A DNA stretch of 64,000 nucleotides from Clostridiaceae bacterium (GCA_019391515.1 JAHXQP010000030.1:266279-330278); one strand, 5' to 3'; shown: positions 44,303-52,271, counted from the stretch's first letter. The notes: generated by a model from the letters alone, not told the origin. Made by a program: numbers and translations.

Positions 44303-44851
44303 TTAATAGTTATGCTCAATATAATGAGATTTAAACATACAATAATATAAAGTAGTAACTTCCTTATTATCTAACAATCTTAATTTTTCATTTTTTTGAA
44401 ATCTATATTTAAATCCACATTTCTCGTTTACTCTTTTTGAATTATTATTAAAATCAAAATGCCCACACCAAATTAAATCTAAATTTAGTTCATTAAAACC
44501 ATATTTAAGTAAACAATTTACTGCCTCTGGAATAATTCCTCTTCCCCAATATTTAGGATTTAAAACATAACCTATTTCTTTCTGCTTTAATTCGGTAAGA
44601 CTATCATCTGGTTTTCTATCGTGAAGCCCTATACCACCAATAACTTTATTTTCTTCCTTTAAAACAATAGCATATGTATTATCATCTCTAATAAACATTT
44701 TTATAATTTCTTTACTTTCTTCTTCATTTTTATGCGGTGGCCAACCAGCATTAGGACCTACTAGTTCACTTTTAGCATATTCATATAAATCCTTACTATC
44801 AGTTTCTTTCCATTCTCTTAATATTAGCCTTTCAGTTATTAATGTTTCCAT
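44303..44851 (-). CDS. RimJ/RimL-type GNAT acetyltransferase
   Basis: 182 residues. ETLITERLILREWKETDSKD is the classic RimJ/RimL-like start, with EIGYVLNPKYWGRGIIPEAV as the acetyl-CoA loop and NNNSKRVNEKCGFKY near the end. Such enzymes acetylate protein N-termini, antibiotics or small amines. AGGGGGAAAACAT precedes the ATG; its promoter is the left part of block D. Confidence 0.9.
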   Translation of the reverse strand: METLITERLILREWKETDSKDLYEYAKSELVGPNAGWPPHKNEEESKEIIKMFIRDDNTYAIVLKEENKVIGGIGLHDRKPDDSLTELKQKEIGYVLNPKYWGRGIIPEAVNCLLKYGFNELNLDLIWCGHFDFNNNSKRVNEKCGFKYRFQKNEKLRLLDNKEVTTLYYCMFKSHYIEHNY

Positions 44852-44875
44852 ATGTTTTCCCCCTGTTACTTCGTC

Positions 44876-45078
44876 ATATTTTACTTATACGTATTATACC
44901 ATTTAATTCTAGTTTATGGTGTCCCCCTGGACATTAGTATATATGAAATACAGCTTATCCTACTTATGATACGGTTCACCGCACTAGTTCTATTAGCAAA
45001 ACTTATTTAGTAATAGATATTTATAAGATATAAGGTATAAATAAAACCAGTAAACTCTTCATGTAAACTTACTGGTTT
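44876..45078 (-). repeat. repeat block D: promoter module, rlmH-end copy, hairpin
   Basis: This fills most of the 307-base gap 44852-45158. Hairpin arms AAACCAGTAA (45044-45053) and TTACTGGTTT (45069-45078). The rlmH-end copy reads GGTGAACCGTATCATAAG (complement of 44963-44980), identical to the true rlmH ending except CCG for CCC. A perfect 24-bp word (44954-44977) recurs at 47787-47810. The left end carries TATAAT within the module shared with blocks B and C. Confidence 0.65.
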
Positions 45079-45158
45079 ATAAAGCTATTTATTTAATTAT
45101 TATAACCATATCCCATTTTCACCACAAACTACAACCCTAACCATAATATATTCTTCAA

Positions 45159-45914
45159 TTAATCATTATTGAAATCATTCGCCATTTCTAAAACTGAAAT
45201 ATATCTCTCCAACTCTTCTTCTACATATTCTTTAATCATTTCCGTTAGCATCTGAGGATTAGAATTATTTAAGCAAAAGTCCGTAAAACAATCATAGTAT
45301 CTCTTTCTATCCTTAAACTTGATGTTAATAGGAGGATATCCTTTTTTCATAAGTTCAAAGTTTATAATTAAGCGTCCAGTTCTACCATTCCCATCTATGA
45401 ATGAATGTATAGCTTCAAATTGCAAATGAAATAATGCAACTCTTTCAATGATATGTTTATCGCTCATATCTTCATTATATTCATTGATTAGCCGTTCCAT
45501 CAATACTGGTACTAGATATGGTTGAGGTGGTTCATGTACTGCTCCTAGAATAGTAACTGGTATACGTCTGTATTTTCCCCTATCTTGAGGCTTATCCATC
45601 AAAACTATACTATGAATATCCTTTATAATATTTTCTGATAACGATATTTTTTCCCTTACTAGTTCTTCTATATAAAAAAATGCCTCCTTATGTCCAATTA
45701 CTTCTAAATGCTCTTTCAGTGGTTTTTTATCTATAGTAATTCCTTCCTGTAAAACAAGTGCCGTTTCTTGCAATGTAAGAGTATTACCTTCTATTGCATT
45801 TGAATTATAAGTAAAGTCTATTAAAAATTCGTCTCTAAGTCTTTTGGTTTCTCCTTCTGTAAGAGGTCGATATTCATTAAGTTTTTTAAGTAAATAATCA
45901 AGTTTTTCAAACAT
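45159..45914 (-). CDS. Fic-domain protein (probable AMP-transferase) with built-in inhibitory helix
   Basis: 251 residues. The Fic core HSFIDGNGRTGR (170-181) has the catalytic His170 and the phosphate loop. An N-terminal helix carries SNAIEGN (38-44), the [ST]xxxE[GN] motif whose Glu42 blocks ATP, so it is a class II (self-inhibited) Fic. It probably adenylylates a protein target when inhibition is relieved. GAGGGGATACA precedes the ATG. It lies in the segment bracketed by the 24-bp direct repeat. Confidence 0.92.
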   Translation of the reverse strand: MFEKLDYLLKKLNEYRPLTEGETKRLRDEFLIDFTYNSNAIEGNTLTLQETALVLQEGITIDKKPLKEHLEVIGHKEAFFYIEELVREKISLSENIIKDIHSIVLMDKPQDRGKYRRIPVTILGAVHEPPQPYLVPVLMERLINEYNEDMSDKHIIERVALFHLQFEAIHSFIDGNGRTGRLIINFELMKKGYPPINIKFKDRKRYYDCFTDFCLNNSNPQMLTEMIKEYVEEELERYISVLEMANDFNND

Positions 45915-46140
45915 TGTATCCCCTCGTTTTTTTAATACTTAAGTATGTATATTATACCATAATTTTCAATATATAATAATTTGTAACCCTTAGATTTGTT
46001 AATTTTCTATTTATCTATATCTATTTTCATTAAAATCATCAGTTTCTACACTAGATATTTCAAATTTTTCTACCTTTCATTTTGTATAGATTTCATCTAA
46101 TATATATTTATAGCTTATCTTATTTTTTATTTAATAATTC

Positions 46141-46947
46141 TTACGATATAAGAAGTCTTAGTACTTGCTGATTAAAGTCCTTAGCCTCTTCATATGCCCC
46201 ATGTCCAAGATCTTTATACAAAATCAACTTGCTTTTATTTATTCTTTCAGCCATTTCCTCACTTGCATTTTTTCCTACAACTTTGTCACTATCTCCACCT
46301 ATTACTAAAGTAGCACATTTAATTTTATCTAGCTCATCATAAGCGTTATGATTAAGACATGCATTAGCCTGAACTATAAATCTTTTAAAATTTTTTGGTT
46401 TCCCAACTCTTGTAAGAATGGGATAAAACACTCTGTATTTTTTAAGTTTATCTTCTGTAAAGGTTTTTTCCACAGTATCTATAATTAAGTTTCTATAATC
46501 ATTATTCTCAGCCAAGGTTATCCAATTTTTTATAACTTTCTGCATGATATCACCCTGCTTGGAAACAGATACCCCTATAACAAGTTTATCTACCATTTCA
46601 GGGTAATCAATAGCAAGATATTGTGATATCATTCCTCCTTGCGAAACCCCCATTATGTGAGCATTTTTTATACCTAGATTCTCCATGGCAATCTTTTGGT
46701 CTTCTGCCATATCTCTAGTTGAATACCCTTCTTCAATATCATTCTTTCTACTAAAAACATATACTTTATATTTTTTAGTAAATAGTTTATACATTCTTGC
46801 AAGTAATATTTTTGTTCCTTTAACAGTCTTTAATCCATCCCCTAATCCTGGTATAATGATAAAAACTTTTTGGCCCCTGCCAAAAGTAACATAGTCCATA
46901 TCTGTTCTACCAACCTCTACCTTCCCTTCCTTTGCCTCATAAAACAT
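46141..46947 (-). CDS. alpha/beta-hydrolase
   Basis: 268 residues. The nucleophile elbow is MGVSQGGMISQ, with the acid in GGDSDKVVG and the histidine in DLGHGAYEEA, and an oxyanion stretch IIPGLGDG: the full triad of an esterase-like hydrolase. It follows a TetR regulator in the same orientation after 12 bases and so is probably the gene the regulator controls. AGGGGGTATTATA precedes the ATG. Substrate unknown. Confidence 0.9.
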   Translation of the reverse strand: MFYEAKEGKVEVGRTDMDYVTFGRGQKVFIIIPGLGDGLKTVKGTKILLARMYKLFTKKYKVYVFSRKNDIEEGYSTRDMAEDQKIAMENLGIKNAHIMGVSQGGMISQYLAIDYPEMVDKLVIGVSVSKQGDIMQKVIKNWITLAENNDYRNLIIDTVEKTFTEDKLKKYRVFYPILTRVGKPKNFKRFIVQANACLNHNAYDELDKIKCATLVIGGDSDKVVGKNASEEMAERINKSKLILYKDLGHGAYEEAKDFNQQVLRLLIS

Positions 46948-46959
46948 TATAATACCCCC

Positions 46960-47580
46960 TCATTCACATAATCCTTCTTTTAGTATCTCAATATATTTCT
47001 TAAGTTCTTCCAAATAACAATCTTTAATATCATTGATATTAGAATATTGGTCTGCTTTTTTAATAAATTTTGCATTAAAACCCTCAAGAACCCACTTTAA
47101 AACATTTAAAACTTTTTCCTTTTCCCACTTTAATGCTTGTGTTTCAGAATATCCTAATATTTTATAATAAAAGGAATCTCCAGTAAGCTTATATCTTTCT
47201 ACAGTCTTCTTGTATATACTCGAACTATCATCACTAAAAGCACGCTTTAAAAGATTATATTTATCAATATTCTCTATGTACCAATTAAATTCAGCCTCTG
47301 CATATATAAGAATAATTTCAAATATGTCTCCTTTAAGCTTTGGTAACTCCTCTTTTAGATTTTTTCCTAAATCAGCTATAACATAATCTAATATATAAAA
47401 ATATAAATCCTCTTTATTAACAAAATATTTAAATAGACTCCCTTTACCTATAGAAGCTTTTTTGACAATGCTATTTGTCGATGCTTCATTGTAGCTATAT
47501 TGTGCAAATTCGATTAATCCAGCATCGGTAATTCGATTTCTTTTATCTATATCCAGTTGATAAAATAATTTTTTTGGCAT
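46960..47580 (-). CDS. TetR-family transcriptional regulator
   Basis: 206 residues. The N-terminal helix-turn-helix (ITDAGLIEFAQYSYNEASTN, SIGKGSLFKYFVNKEDLY) is typical of TetR. The C-terminal ligand domain is unlike any I can name. A perfect 12-bp inverted repeat lies immediately past the -10 of its promoter, so it should repress itself and the hydrolase. AGGAGGAAAAT precedes the ATG. Confidence 0.92.
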   Translation of the reverse strand: MPKKLFYQLDIDKRNRITDAGLIEFAQYSYNEASTNSIVKKASIGKGSLFKYFVNKEDLYFYILDYVIADLGKNLKEELPKLKGDIFEIILIYAEAEFNWYIENIDKYNLLKRAFSDDSSSIYKKTVERYKLTGDSFYYKILGYSETQALKWEKEKVLNVLKWVLEGFNAKFIKKADQYSNINDIKDCYLEELKKYIEILKEGLCE

Positions 47581-47616
47581 ATTTTCCTCCTAGCAATCAG
47601 TAGTTACTTAAAACTC

Positions 47617-47673
47617 ACCTAATGACCACATGGTCATTAGGTAGACAATATAATTTTTTTCGCCATTTGTCAA
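47617..47673 (-). promoter_or_regulatory. TetR promoter and palindromic operator
   Basis: TTGACA (complement of 47668-47673), a 17-base spacer and TATTGT (complement of 47645-47650), followed at once by the operator ACCTAATGACCA / TGGTCATTAGGT (47617-47642) with two central bases. Operator next to -10 implies direct repression. Confidence 0.85.
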
Positions 47674-47707
47674 ATTTTAAAATACTTATTGAAAATATAT
47701 TGTAAAT

Positions 47708-47735
47708 ATAAAAAAAGGCTAGATTACTCTAACCT
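47708..47735 (-). terminator. terminator of the AbiJ-like gene
   Basis: AGGTTAGA gtaa TCTAGCCT followed by TTTTTT on the minus strand (47708-47735). An rlmH-end copy lies between it and the gene it serves. Confidence 0.75.
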
Positions 47736-47786
47736 TCTAGTTTCATATTACTTCATCTTTATCAATATAACTTATATTCTCATATA

Positions 47787-47828
47787 CTTATCCTACTTAT
47801 GATACGGTTCTCCGTAACTACTCTAAAT
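47787..47828 (-). repeat. extended rlmH 3'-end copy
   Basis: On the minus strand this reads like the last 11 codons of rlmH with a one-base gap: ATTTAGAGTAGTTACGGAGA then ACCGTATCATAAGTAG, compared with the rlmH ending FRIMKGEPYHK. The 24 bases 47787-47810 are identical to 44954-44977. It lies within the 336-base gap 47581-47916. Confidence 0.7.
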
Positions 47829-47916
47829 GAGGTTTTTCCATTTCAACCTGACAACACATCTACGATTATCTTACATTTTTCTTTTTCAAAGAAACAGTAC
47901 ATAATCAGTCTTTCCT

Positions 47917-48819
47917 TTACATCAAGTATTCTATAGCAAGAGCAATTAGTGATAAACAACGATTAAAAAGATAATCGTAATAACGGACATCTGTAATATC
48001 AATCTTATCAGTTTCATGATGGCGTATGCGATATTTATTTCCAATGTCCGTCAACATCTTAAATTCATCATTAAATAAATTGGAAAATTCACTATTTCCA
48101 CCTGACATATTATTGACTATTTTTTTTGCTGAATGTTTTTTATCCAATGTTGTATAGTAAGTTTTGAGGCGTTCAAAAGCATCCCATATTTTTTCCACTG
48201 AATCTTGTCGTGCTGTAGAATTGGGTGTCTTATATAATGCAACAGCATCTTTCAACAACTCTCTTGTGCCTATCTCAGGTACTGCTGCAAAACTATTTTC
48301 AATTTCTTTTGTAAGTGGACTATTCTCAACAATTCTTTCTATAATCTTTTCATCCGTTAGTTCGTAAAGTAATCCTGCCTCAGTAAATATTCCATTTATT
48401 TCCTCTTTGAAATTTATAAATATATCTGAAGTTTTAAGGCAGTCTATCGTTTTGTAGTTTTGATATCTATTGTTCCATCGTTCAGAAATATCCTCAATAT
48501 TTAGTGCAAAGTACTCAATAAGGTCTAAAAGTGCATACTGGTCATATTCATCATTATATGTAGGTGCACAAATCCTATCAAACTCATCCCGAAAAAGAGA
48601 CGGGATTCTTATTTTAATTCTAGTTATAAATCCTTTTTCATCAAATGCAACATAGTCGCTATTTGTAAAGTCATGATGGCAATTTAGAGTAAAAATATGT
48701 GTTAAGTTTTTTTGATATCTTTTACAGCAATCTAAAAGTAATGAGTACATATCTATGTTAATAGAATATGTCTTTTCCAATGGGGCTCTTATACCACGCC
48801 TTTCAGTATATAATTTCAT
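47917..48819 (-). CDS. AbiJ-like protein with HEPN-type C-terminus
   Basis: 300 residues. The C-terminal phrase KYRIRHHETDKIDITDVRYY resembles the HEPN-like end of AbiJ and related abortive-infection proteins, with R and H spaced as in RX4-6H ribonuclease motifs. The N-terminal part (YTERRGIRAPLEKTYSINID) is unlike anything I can name. It is the first gene after rlmH in the island, a usual place for defence genes. AAGGAGATGGATT precedes the ATG. Defence function is inferred, not shown. Confidence 0.65.
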   Translation of the reverse strand: MKLYTERRGIRAPLEKTYSINIDMYSLLLDCCKRYQKNLTHIFTLNCHHDFTNSDYVAFDEKGFITRIKIRIPSLFRDEFDRICAPTYNDEYDQYALLDLIEYFALNIEDISERWNNRYQNYKTIDCLKTSDIFINFKEEINGIFTEAGLLYELTDEKIIERIVENSPLTKEIENSFAAVPEIGTRELLKDAVALYKTPNSTARQDSVEKIWDAFERLKTYYTTLDKKHSAKKIVNNMSGGNSEFSNLFNDEFKMLTDIGNKYRIRHHETDKIDITDVRYYDYLFNRCLSLIALAIEYLM

Positions 48820-48893
48820 AATCCATCTCCTTAATTTCCTATTTATCTTTAATTTTAATCCTTAATTTATTATAACATATTTTGTAAATATAA

Positions 48894-48911
48894 ACTTACT
48901 TATGATATGGT
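48894..48911 (-). repeat. second rlmH-end copy, 79 bp past the gene end
   Basis: CTTACTTATGATAtGGT matches 48973-48990 (CTTACTTATGATAgGGT) with one mismatch and exact 79-base spacing. Between the two copies is only the rlmH terminator. Confidence 0.65.
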
Positions 48912-48931
48912 ATTTTTCTTTATAAAAACAA

Positions 48932-48960
48932 CCTTAGACAAGTTATATCAATGTCTAAGG
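48932..48960 (-). terminator. rlmH terminator
   Basis: CCTTAGACA / TGTCTAAGG stem (48932-48940, 48952-48960) then TTGTTTTT on the minus strand. Confidence 0.8.
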
Positions 48961-48973
48961 CTAAAAACCTCAC

Positions 48974-49453
48974 TTACTTATGATAGGGTTCACCCTTCAT
49001 TATTCTAAATCCTCTATATATTTGTTCCAATAATATCATTCTTATTAATTGATGAGGAAAGGTCATTTTTGAAAAGGATAGTTTAAGATTGCTTTTGTTT
49101 AACATTTCTTCTGAAAGGCCTAATGAACCTCCTATGATAAATGTTATATCATTTGTTCCACCTAAAGTTATATCTTCAATTTTCTTTGAAAATTCTTCAC
49201 TGGAAAAATTCTTTCCTTTTATATCAAGGGATATTATATAAGAGTTATTTGATATTTTACCAAGTATTCTTTTCCCTTCTTTTTCTTTTATTATTTCAAT
49301 TTCTTTTTTACTTAAATTTTCTGGTGCACTTTCATCCGTTACTTCTAGTATTTTCAATTTGCAGTATCTTGAAAGCCTTTTTGAATATTCTTTTATACCT
49401 TCTTGCATAAACTTTTCTTTAATTTTTCCTACTCCAATTATTGTTATATTCAT
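48974..49453 (-). CDS. rlmH: 23S rRNA (pseudouridine1915-N3)-methyltransferase
   Basis: 159 residues from ATG 49453, set by GGAGGTAGAA; a start four codons earlier precedes that site. It has the SPOUT-family core FIIGGSLGLSEEML (SAM knot) and the diagnostic ending YRGFRIMKGEPYHK. RlmH methylates pseudouridine 1915 in helix 69 of the 23S rRNA in assembled ribosomes. The last codons are the attachment site of SCC elements in staphylococci (orfX), and here degenerate copies recur downstream. Confidence 0.97.
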   Translation of the reverse strand: MNITIIGVGKIKEKFMQEGIKEYSKRLSRYCKLKILEVTDESAPENLSKKEIEIIKEKEGKRILGKISNNSYIISLDIKGKNFSSEEFSKKIEDITLGGTNDITFIIGGSLGLSEEMLNKSNLKLSFSKMTFPHQLIRMILLEQIYRGFRIMKGEPYHK

Positions 49454-49534
49454 TTCTACCTCCATTTTCTTTTTATAAATCTTTTTTATTATAACATTTA
49501 TTTTTTATATTTAAACAGTTTATGACAATAAAAA

Positions 49535-49561
49535 ACTGCAGAAGCTAAAAGCCTCTACAGT
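49535..49561 (-). terminator. terminator of the rubrerythrin gene
   Basis: Imperfect stem ACTGcAGAaGC / GCcTCTaCAGT with loop TAAAA, followed on the minus strand by TTTTTAT. Confidence 0.55.
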
Positions 49562-49574
49562 CTTGTTTTTATTT

Positions 49575-50159
49575 TTAATAAGTCTCAACAAATACTTCGA
49601 AATATCCTTGAGGATGAGCACATGCTGGACATGCTTCTGGTGCAGATTTCCCTCTATGGATATATCCACAATTATTACATTTCCATTCCACTATTTCATC
49701 TTTTTCAAATATTTTGTTGTTTTCTATATTACTTAATAATTTTCTATATCTAATTTCATGACGTTCTTCTGCTTCTGCAATTTCTCTCCATACGTAAGCT
49801 ATTTCTGGGAATCCTTCTTTTTCTGCTATATCTGCAAACTCAGGATACATTGAAGACCATTCTTCTTTTTCCCCTTCTGCCGCAGCTAATAGATTTGATT
49901 TAGTATCTCCTAATGCTACTGGATATGCTGCATTTATATCTACAGCTTCTCCTTCTAAATCCTTACTTAAGAACTTAAAAAATCTTTTAGCATGCTCTTT
50001 TTCATTTTCTGCTGTTTCCATAAATATATTAGATATTTGAACGTATCCTTCTTTTTTTGCTTGAGAAGCATAGTATGTATACCTAGTCCTAGCTTGTGAT
50101 TCTCCTGCAAAAGATTTCATTAAGTTTTCTGCTGTTTTTGTTCCCTTTAAAGATTTCAT
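49575..50159 (-). CDS. rubrerythrin
   Basis: 194 residues. A four-helix di-iron domain with the iron ligands in FAGESQARTRY, MFMETAENEKEHA-type and EIAEAEERHEIRY helices is followed by a rubredoxin-like domain, CNNCGYIHRG and CPACAHPQG (four Cys for one Fe). It reduces hydrogen peroxide to water and protects anaerobes against oxidative stress. AAGGGGGGCTTAACA precedes the ATG. Stand-alone gene. Confidence 0.95.
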   Translation of the reverse strand: MKSLKGTKTAENLMKSFAGESQARTRYTYYASQAKKEGYVQISNIFMETAENEKEHAKRFFKFLSKDLEGEAVDINAAYPVALGDTKSNLLAAAEGEKEEWSSMYPEFADIAEKEGFPEIAYVWREIAEAEERHEIRYRKLLSNIENNKIFEKDEIVEWKCNNCGYIHRGKSAPEACPACAHPQGYFEVFVETY

Positions 50160-50310
50160 TGTTAAGCCCCCCTTATATATTGTTAGATCTTTACTATAGA
50201 ATTCATTATACCAGAATTCATCTATTCTAGCTACTCTCCAAACTTTTCATTAATCTCAAACTATTAAAACAAATGAATTAATATAAAAAAACATATGAAA
50301 ATATCATGTT

Positions 50311-50802
50311 TTACATTTTTCCATTTATTTTATTAAATACAAAATCTGAAAATCTATCGTATATGAGACAGTAAAATAATGAAAATATAGCCAATATAAT
50401 TAGTTGAATTAGTATATGAAAGGAAAGCTCTTTTCCAAATATATTTATTCCAAATATAAAAGTCATAATACTTAATGATATAGTTAAAATAATTCCTCCT
50501 ATAATTCCATTAATAATACTTTTCTTAATATAAAAATTTGATATTCCTAAAGATAACCCTACTATTCCATTAGTAAAAAAGAAAAAGAACCCTTCATGAA
50601 CACTTAATAAGGCTACTAAAACATCTGCAACTATGTAGGTTAGAAAACCAATAACAGGTTTTTTTCTAGCACTAATATATATAGGAATTCCACTTAAAAC
50701 AGTAACAAATACAAATACTTCAGAAAATAATACAGGTATAACTTGGAATATAAAAGCTATAATAGCCATAAAACTACCTAATATAATCAACTTAGTATCC
50801 AT
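50311..50802 (-). CDS. multi-pass membrane protein of unknown function
   Basis: 163 residues, five to six hydrophobic helices with very few charges (SARKKPVIGFLTYIVADVLV is the longest loop). The spacing resembles small transporter S-components, but no motif confirms this. GGGGGGTATCATTTACT precedes the ATG. A weak AAAACAT / ATGTTTT hairpin overlaps its stop (50287-50311). Confidence 0.6.
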   Translation of the reverse strand: MDTKLIILGSFMAIIAFIFQVIPVLFSEVFVFVTVLSGIPIYISARKKPVIGFLTYIVADVLVALLSVHEGFFFFFTNGIVGLSLGISNFYIKKSIINGIIGGIILTISLSIMTFIFGINIFGKELSFHILIQLIILAIFSLFYCLIYDRFSDFVFNKINGKM

Positions 50803-50932
50803 AGTAAATGATACCCCCCTTATATATTTATGAATATAATAAATAACTGTTCTTAAAAATTAAATAAATTAACATATTATATGCTTTTGCATATATTTAA
50901 TAAAAATACTATTTTAATTTGGGAGGATGGAA

Positions 50933-52240
50933 ATGAATAGATATGTAAATCCAAAGGATATAAAAGTACCAGAAGATTACAAAATTGAAGTTTTTGCTAC
51001 TAATTTAACAACACCCATAAATTTAATAATTACGGAAGAAAATGAAATGTACCTCGCCGATTCAGGAGTTGCTGACGGTAATGGAAAAGTTTTAAAATTA
51101 ACCTCAAATGGGTTCAAAATTATTGCCCAAGGTTTTAATCCTCCACTCACAGGAATAAACTACTTTCAGGAAAAAATATATGTTTCCCATAGAGGGAAAA
51201 TAACTACAATTGATAAAGGCAGAAAAACAAAAGATATTATCAGTGGATTACCTAGTTGGGGAGATCATCACAATAATCAAGTAATATTTAGCCATGACGG
51301 TAAAATGTACTTTGGACAAGGAACTGCTACAAATTCTGGAGTAGTAGGTCTAGATAATGCTGGATGGTTAAAAAATTATCCTCAATTTCATGACTATCCA
51401 GGAGAAGATATAAGACTTAAAGGTGAAAATTTTGCCACAGAAAATATTTTAGAAAATCCACAAATCGATATAGCTTTTACAGGTGCCTATTCACCTTTTG
51501 GAGTACCTAGTACTTTTTGTGAATATGTGAAGGGTGTTAAAAAAGCAAGTGGCAGTATAATGCGAGCAAATCCTGATGGTTCAAATTTAGAATTAGTCTG
51601 CTGGGGACTTCGAAATCCATTTAGACTAAAATTTGATATGTATGGTAGACTATTTTGTACAAATCATGGGGCAGACGTTAGAGGTAGCAGGCCTATTGAT
51701 AATTGTCCTGATGAATTTCAATTGATTAAGCCTGGTATATGGTATGGATGGCCTGATTATTCAGGAGGATATCCTGTTACACTGCCAATATTTAGACCAG
51801 AAAATTCTCCTCCATTAAAATTTCTATTAAAAAATCATCCTATGGTCCCTCCTAAACCATTTGTAAGCTTTCCTAATCATTCAGCAAATATGGGATTTGA
51901 TTTTAACTATAATTATGATTTTGGTCCTTTGGGAGATGCATACATAGCTTTATTTGGAAGCGAGGCTCCTGAAACAACTGGTGGAAAGCCACTACCATGT
52001 ATTGGTCATAGAGTTTCAAAAATTGATATGAAGACAAAAAAAGTATCGGATTTTGCAATAAATAAGTCTGGTTGTCCTGCAAGTTTTACTGATGGTGGTG
52101 GGCTCGAAAGGCCTATTGATATTGTATTCGATAATCATAAATATATGTATATTGTTGACTTTGGAATGGGCGCTGAGGAAGAAAAAGAAAAATGGCTCCC
52201 AAATACGGGAGTAATATGGAAAGTTTCAAGAATTAAATAA
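50933..52240 (+). CDS. sugar/sorbosone dehydrogenase-like beta-propeller protein
   Basis: 435 residues from ATG 50933, six bases after GGGAGG. The opening PEDYKIEVFATNLTTPINL and the phrases MRANPDGSNLELVCWGLRNP and TNHGADVRGSRPI are typical of the soluble PQQ-dependent sugar dehydrogenase (GSDH) fold. No signal peptide is visible, so it may be cytoplasmic, and strict anaerobes do not usually make PQQ, so the true activity is doubtful. Single gene bounded by a terminator. Confidence 0.78.
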   Translation: MNRYVNPKDIKVPEDYKIEVFATNLTTPINLIITEENEMYLADSGVADGNGKVLKLTSNGFKIIAQGFNPPLTGINYFQEKIYVSHRGKITTIDKGRKTKDIISGLPSWGDHHNNQVIFSHDGKMYFGQGTATNSGVVGLDNAGWLKNYPQFHDYPGEDIRLKGENFATENILENPQIDIAFTGAYSPFGVPSTFCEYVKGVKKASGSIMRANPDGSNLELVCWGLRNPFRLKFDMYGRLFCTNHGADVRGSRPIDNCPDEFQLIKPGIWYGWPDYSGGYPVTLPIFRPENSPPLKFLLKNHPMVPPKPFVSFPNHSANMGFDFNYNYDFGPLGDAYIALFGSEAPETTGGKPLPCIGHRVSKIDMKTKKVSDFAINKSGCPASFTDGGGLERPIDIVFDNHKYMYIVDFGMGAEEEKEKWLPNTGVIWKVSRIK

Positions 52241-52267
52241 AGTGGAGGCTAAATCTCCACTTTATTT
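52235..52267. terminator. bidirectional terminator
   Basis: 13-bp arms AAATAAAGTGGAG (52235-52247) and CTCCACTTTATTT (52255-52267) between the convergent propeller gene and surE. Confidence 0.9.
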
Positions 52268-52271
52268 TTCT

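Larger units (their letters stand above)
34130..48990. mobile_element. candidate rlmH-linked cassette array (SCC-like island), remnant
   Basis: All complete genes between the NUDIX gene and rlmH are on the minus strand, and degenerate copies of the rlmH 3' end recur between them (near 34681, 39486, 41413, 42192, 44954, 47787, 48894). Gene content is accessory: acetyltransferases, Fic, TetR/hydrolase, an AbiJ-like protein, RtcB with intein. SCC elements of staphylococci integrate at this exact gene end, but I see no ccr or integrase gene, so the array would be immobile or mobilised in trans. The left boundary is uncertain and may lie near 31 kb. Confidence 0.45.

Noticed and set aside
34679..45078. 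Integron-like array with attC sites
   Set aside because: The blocks do share a hairpin, but there are no attC features (R and L boxes), no integrase, and the repeated core is the rlmH gene end. An rlmH-directed system explains more.
45159..46947. Fic plus hydrolase as toxin-antitoxin pair
   Set aside because: The Fic has its own inhibitory helix (class II), so no separate antitoxin is needed, and the hydrolase clearly goes with the TetR gene.
31000..49000. Prophage
   Set aside because: No capsid, portal, terminase, tail or lysis genes; the XRE regulators are of the small stand-alone type.
48974..49020. Insertion of an element inside rlmH
   Set aside because: The rlmH frame is complete with the normal ending, so any integration left the gene end reconstituted.
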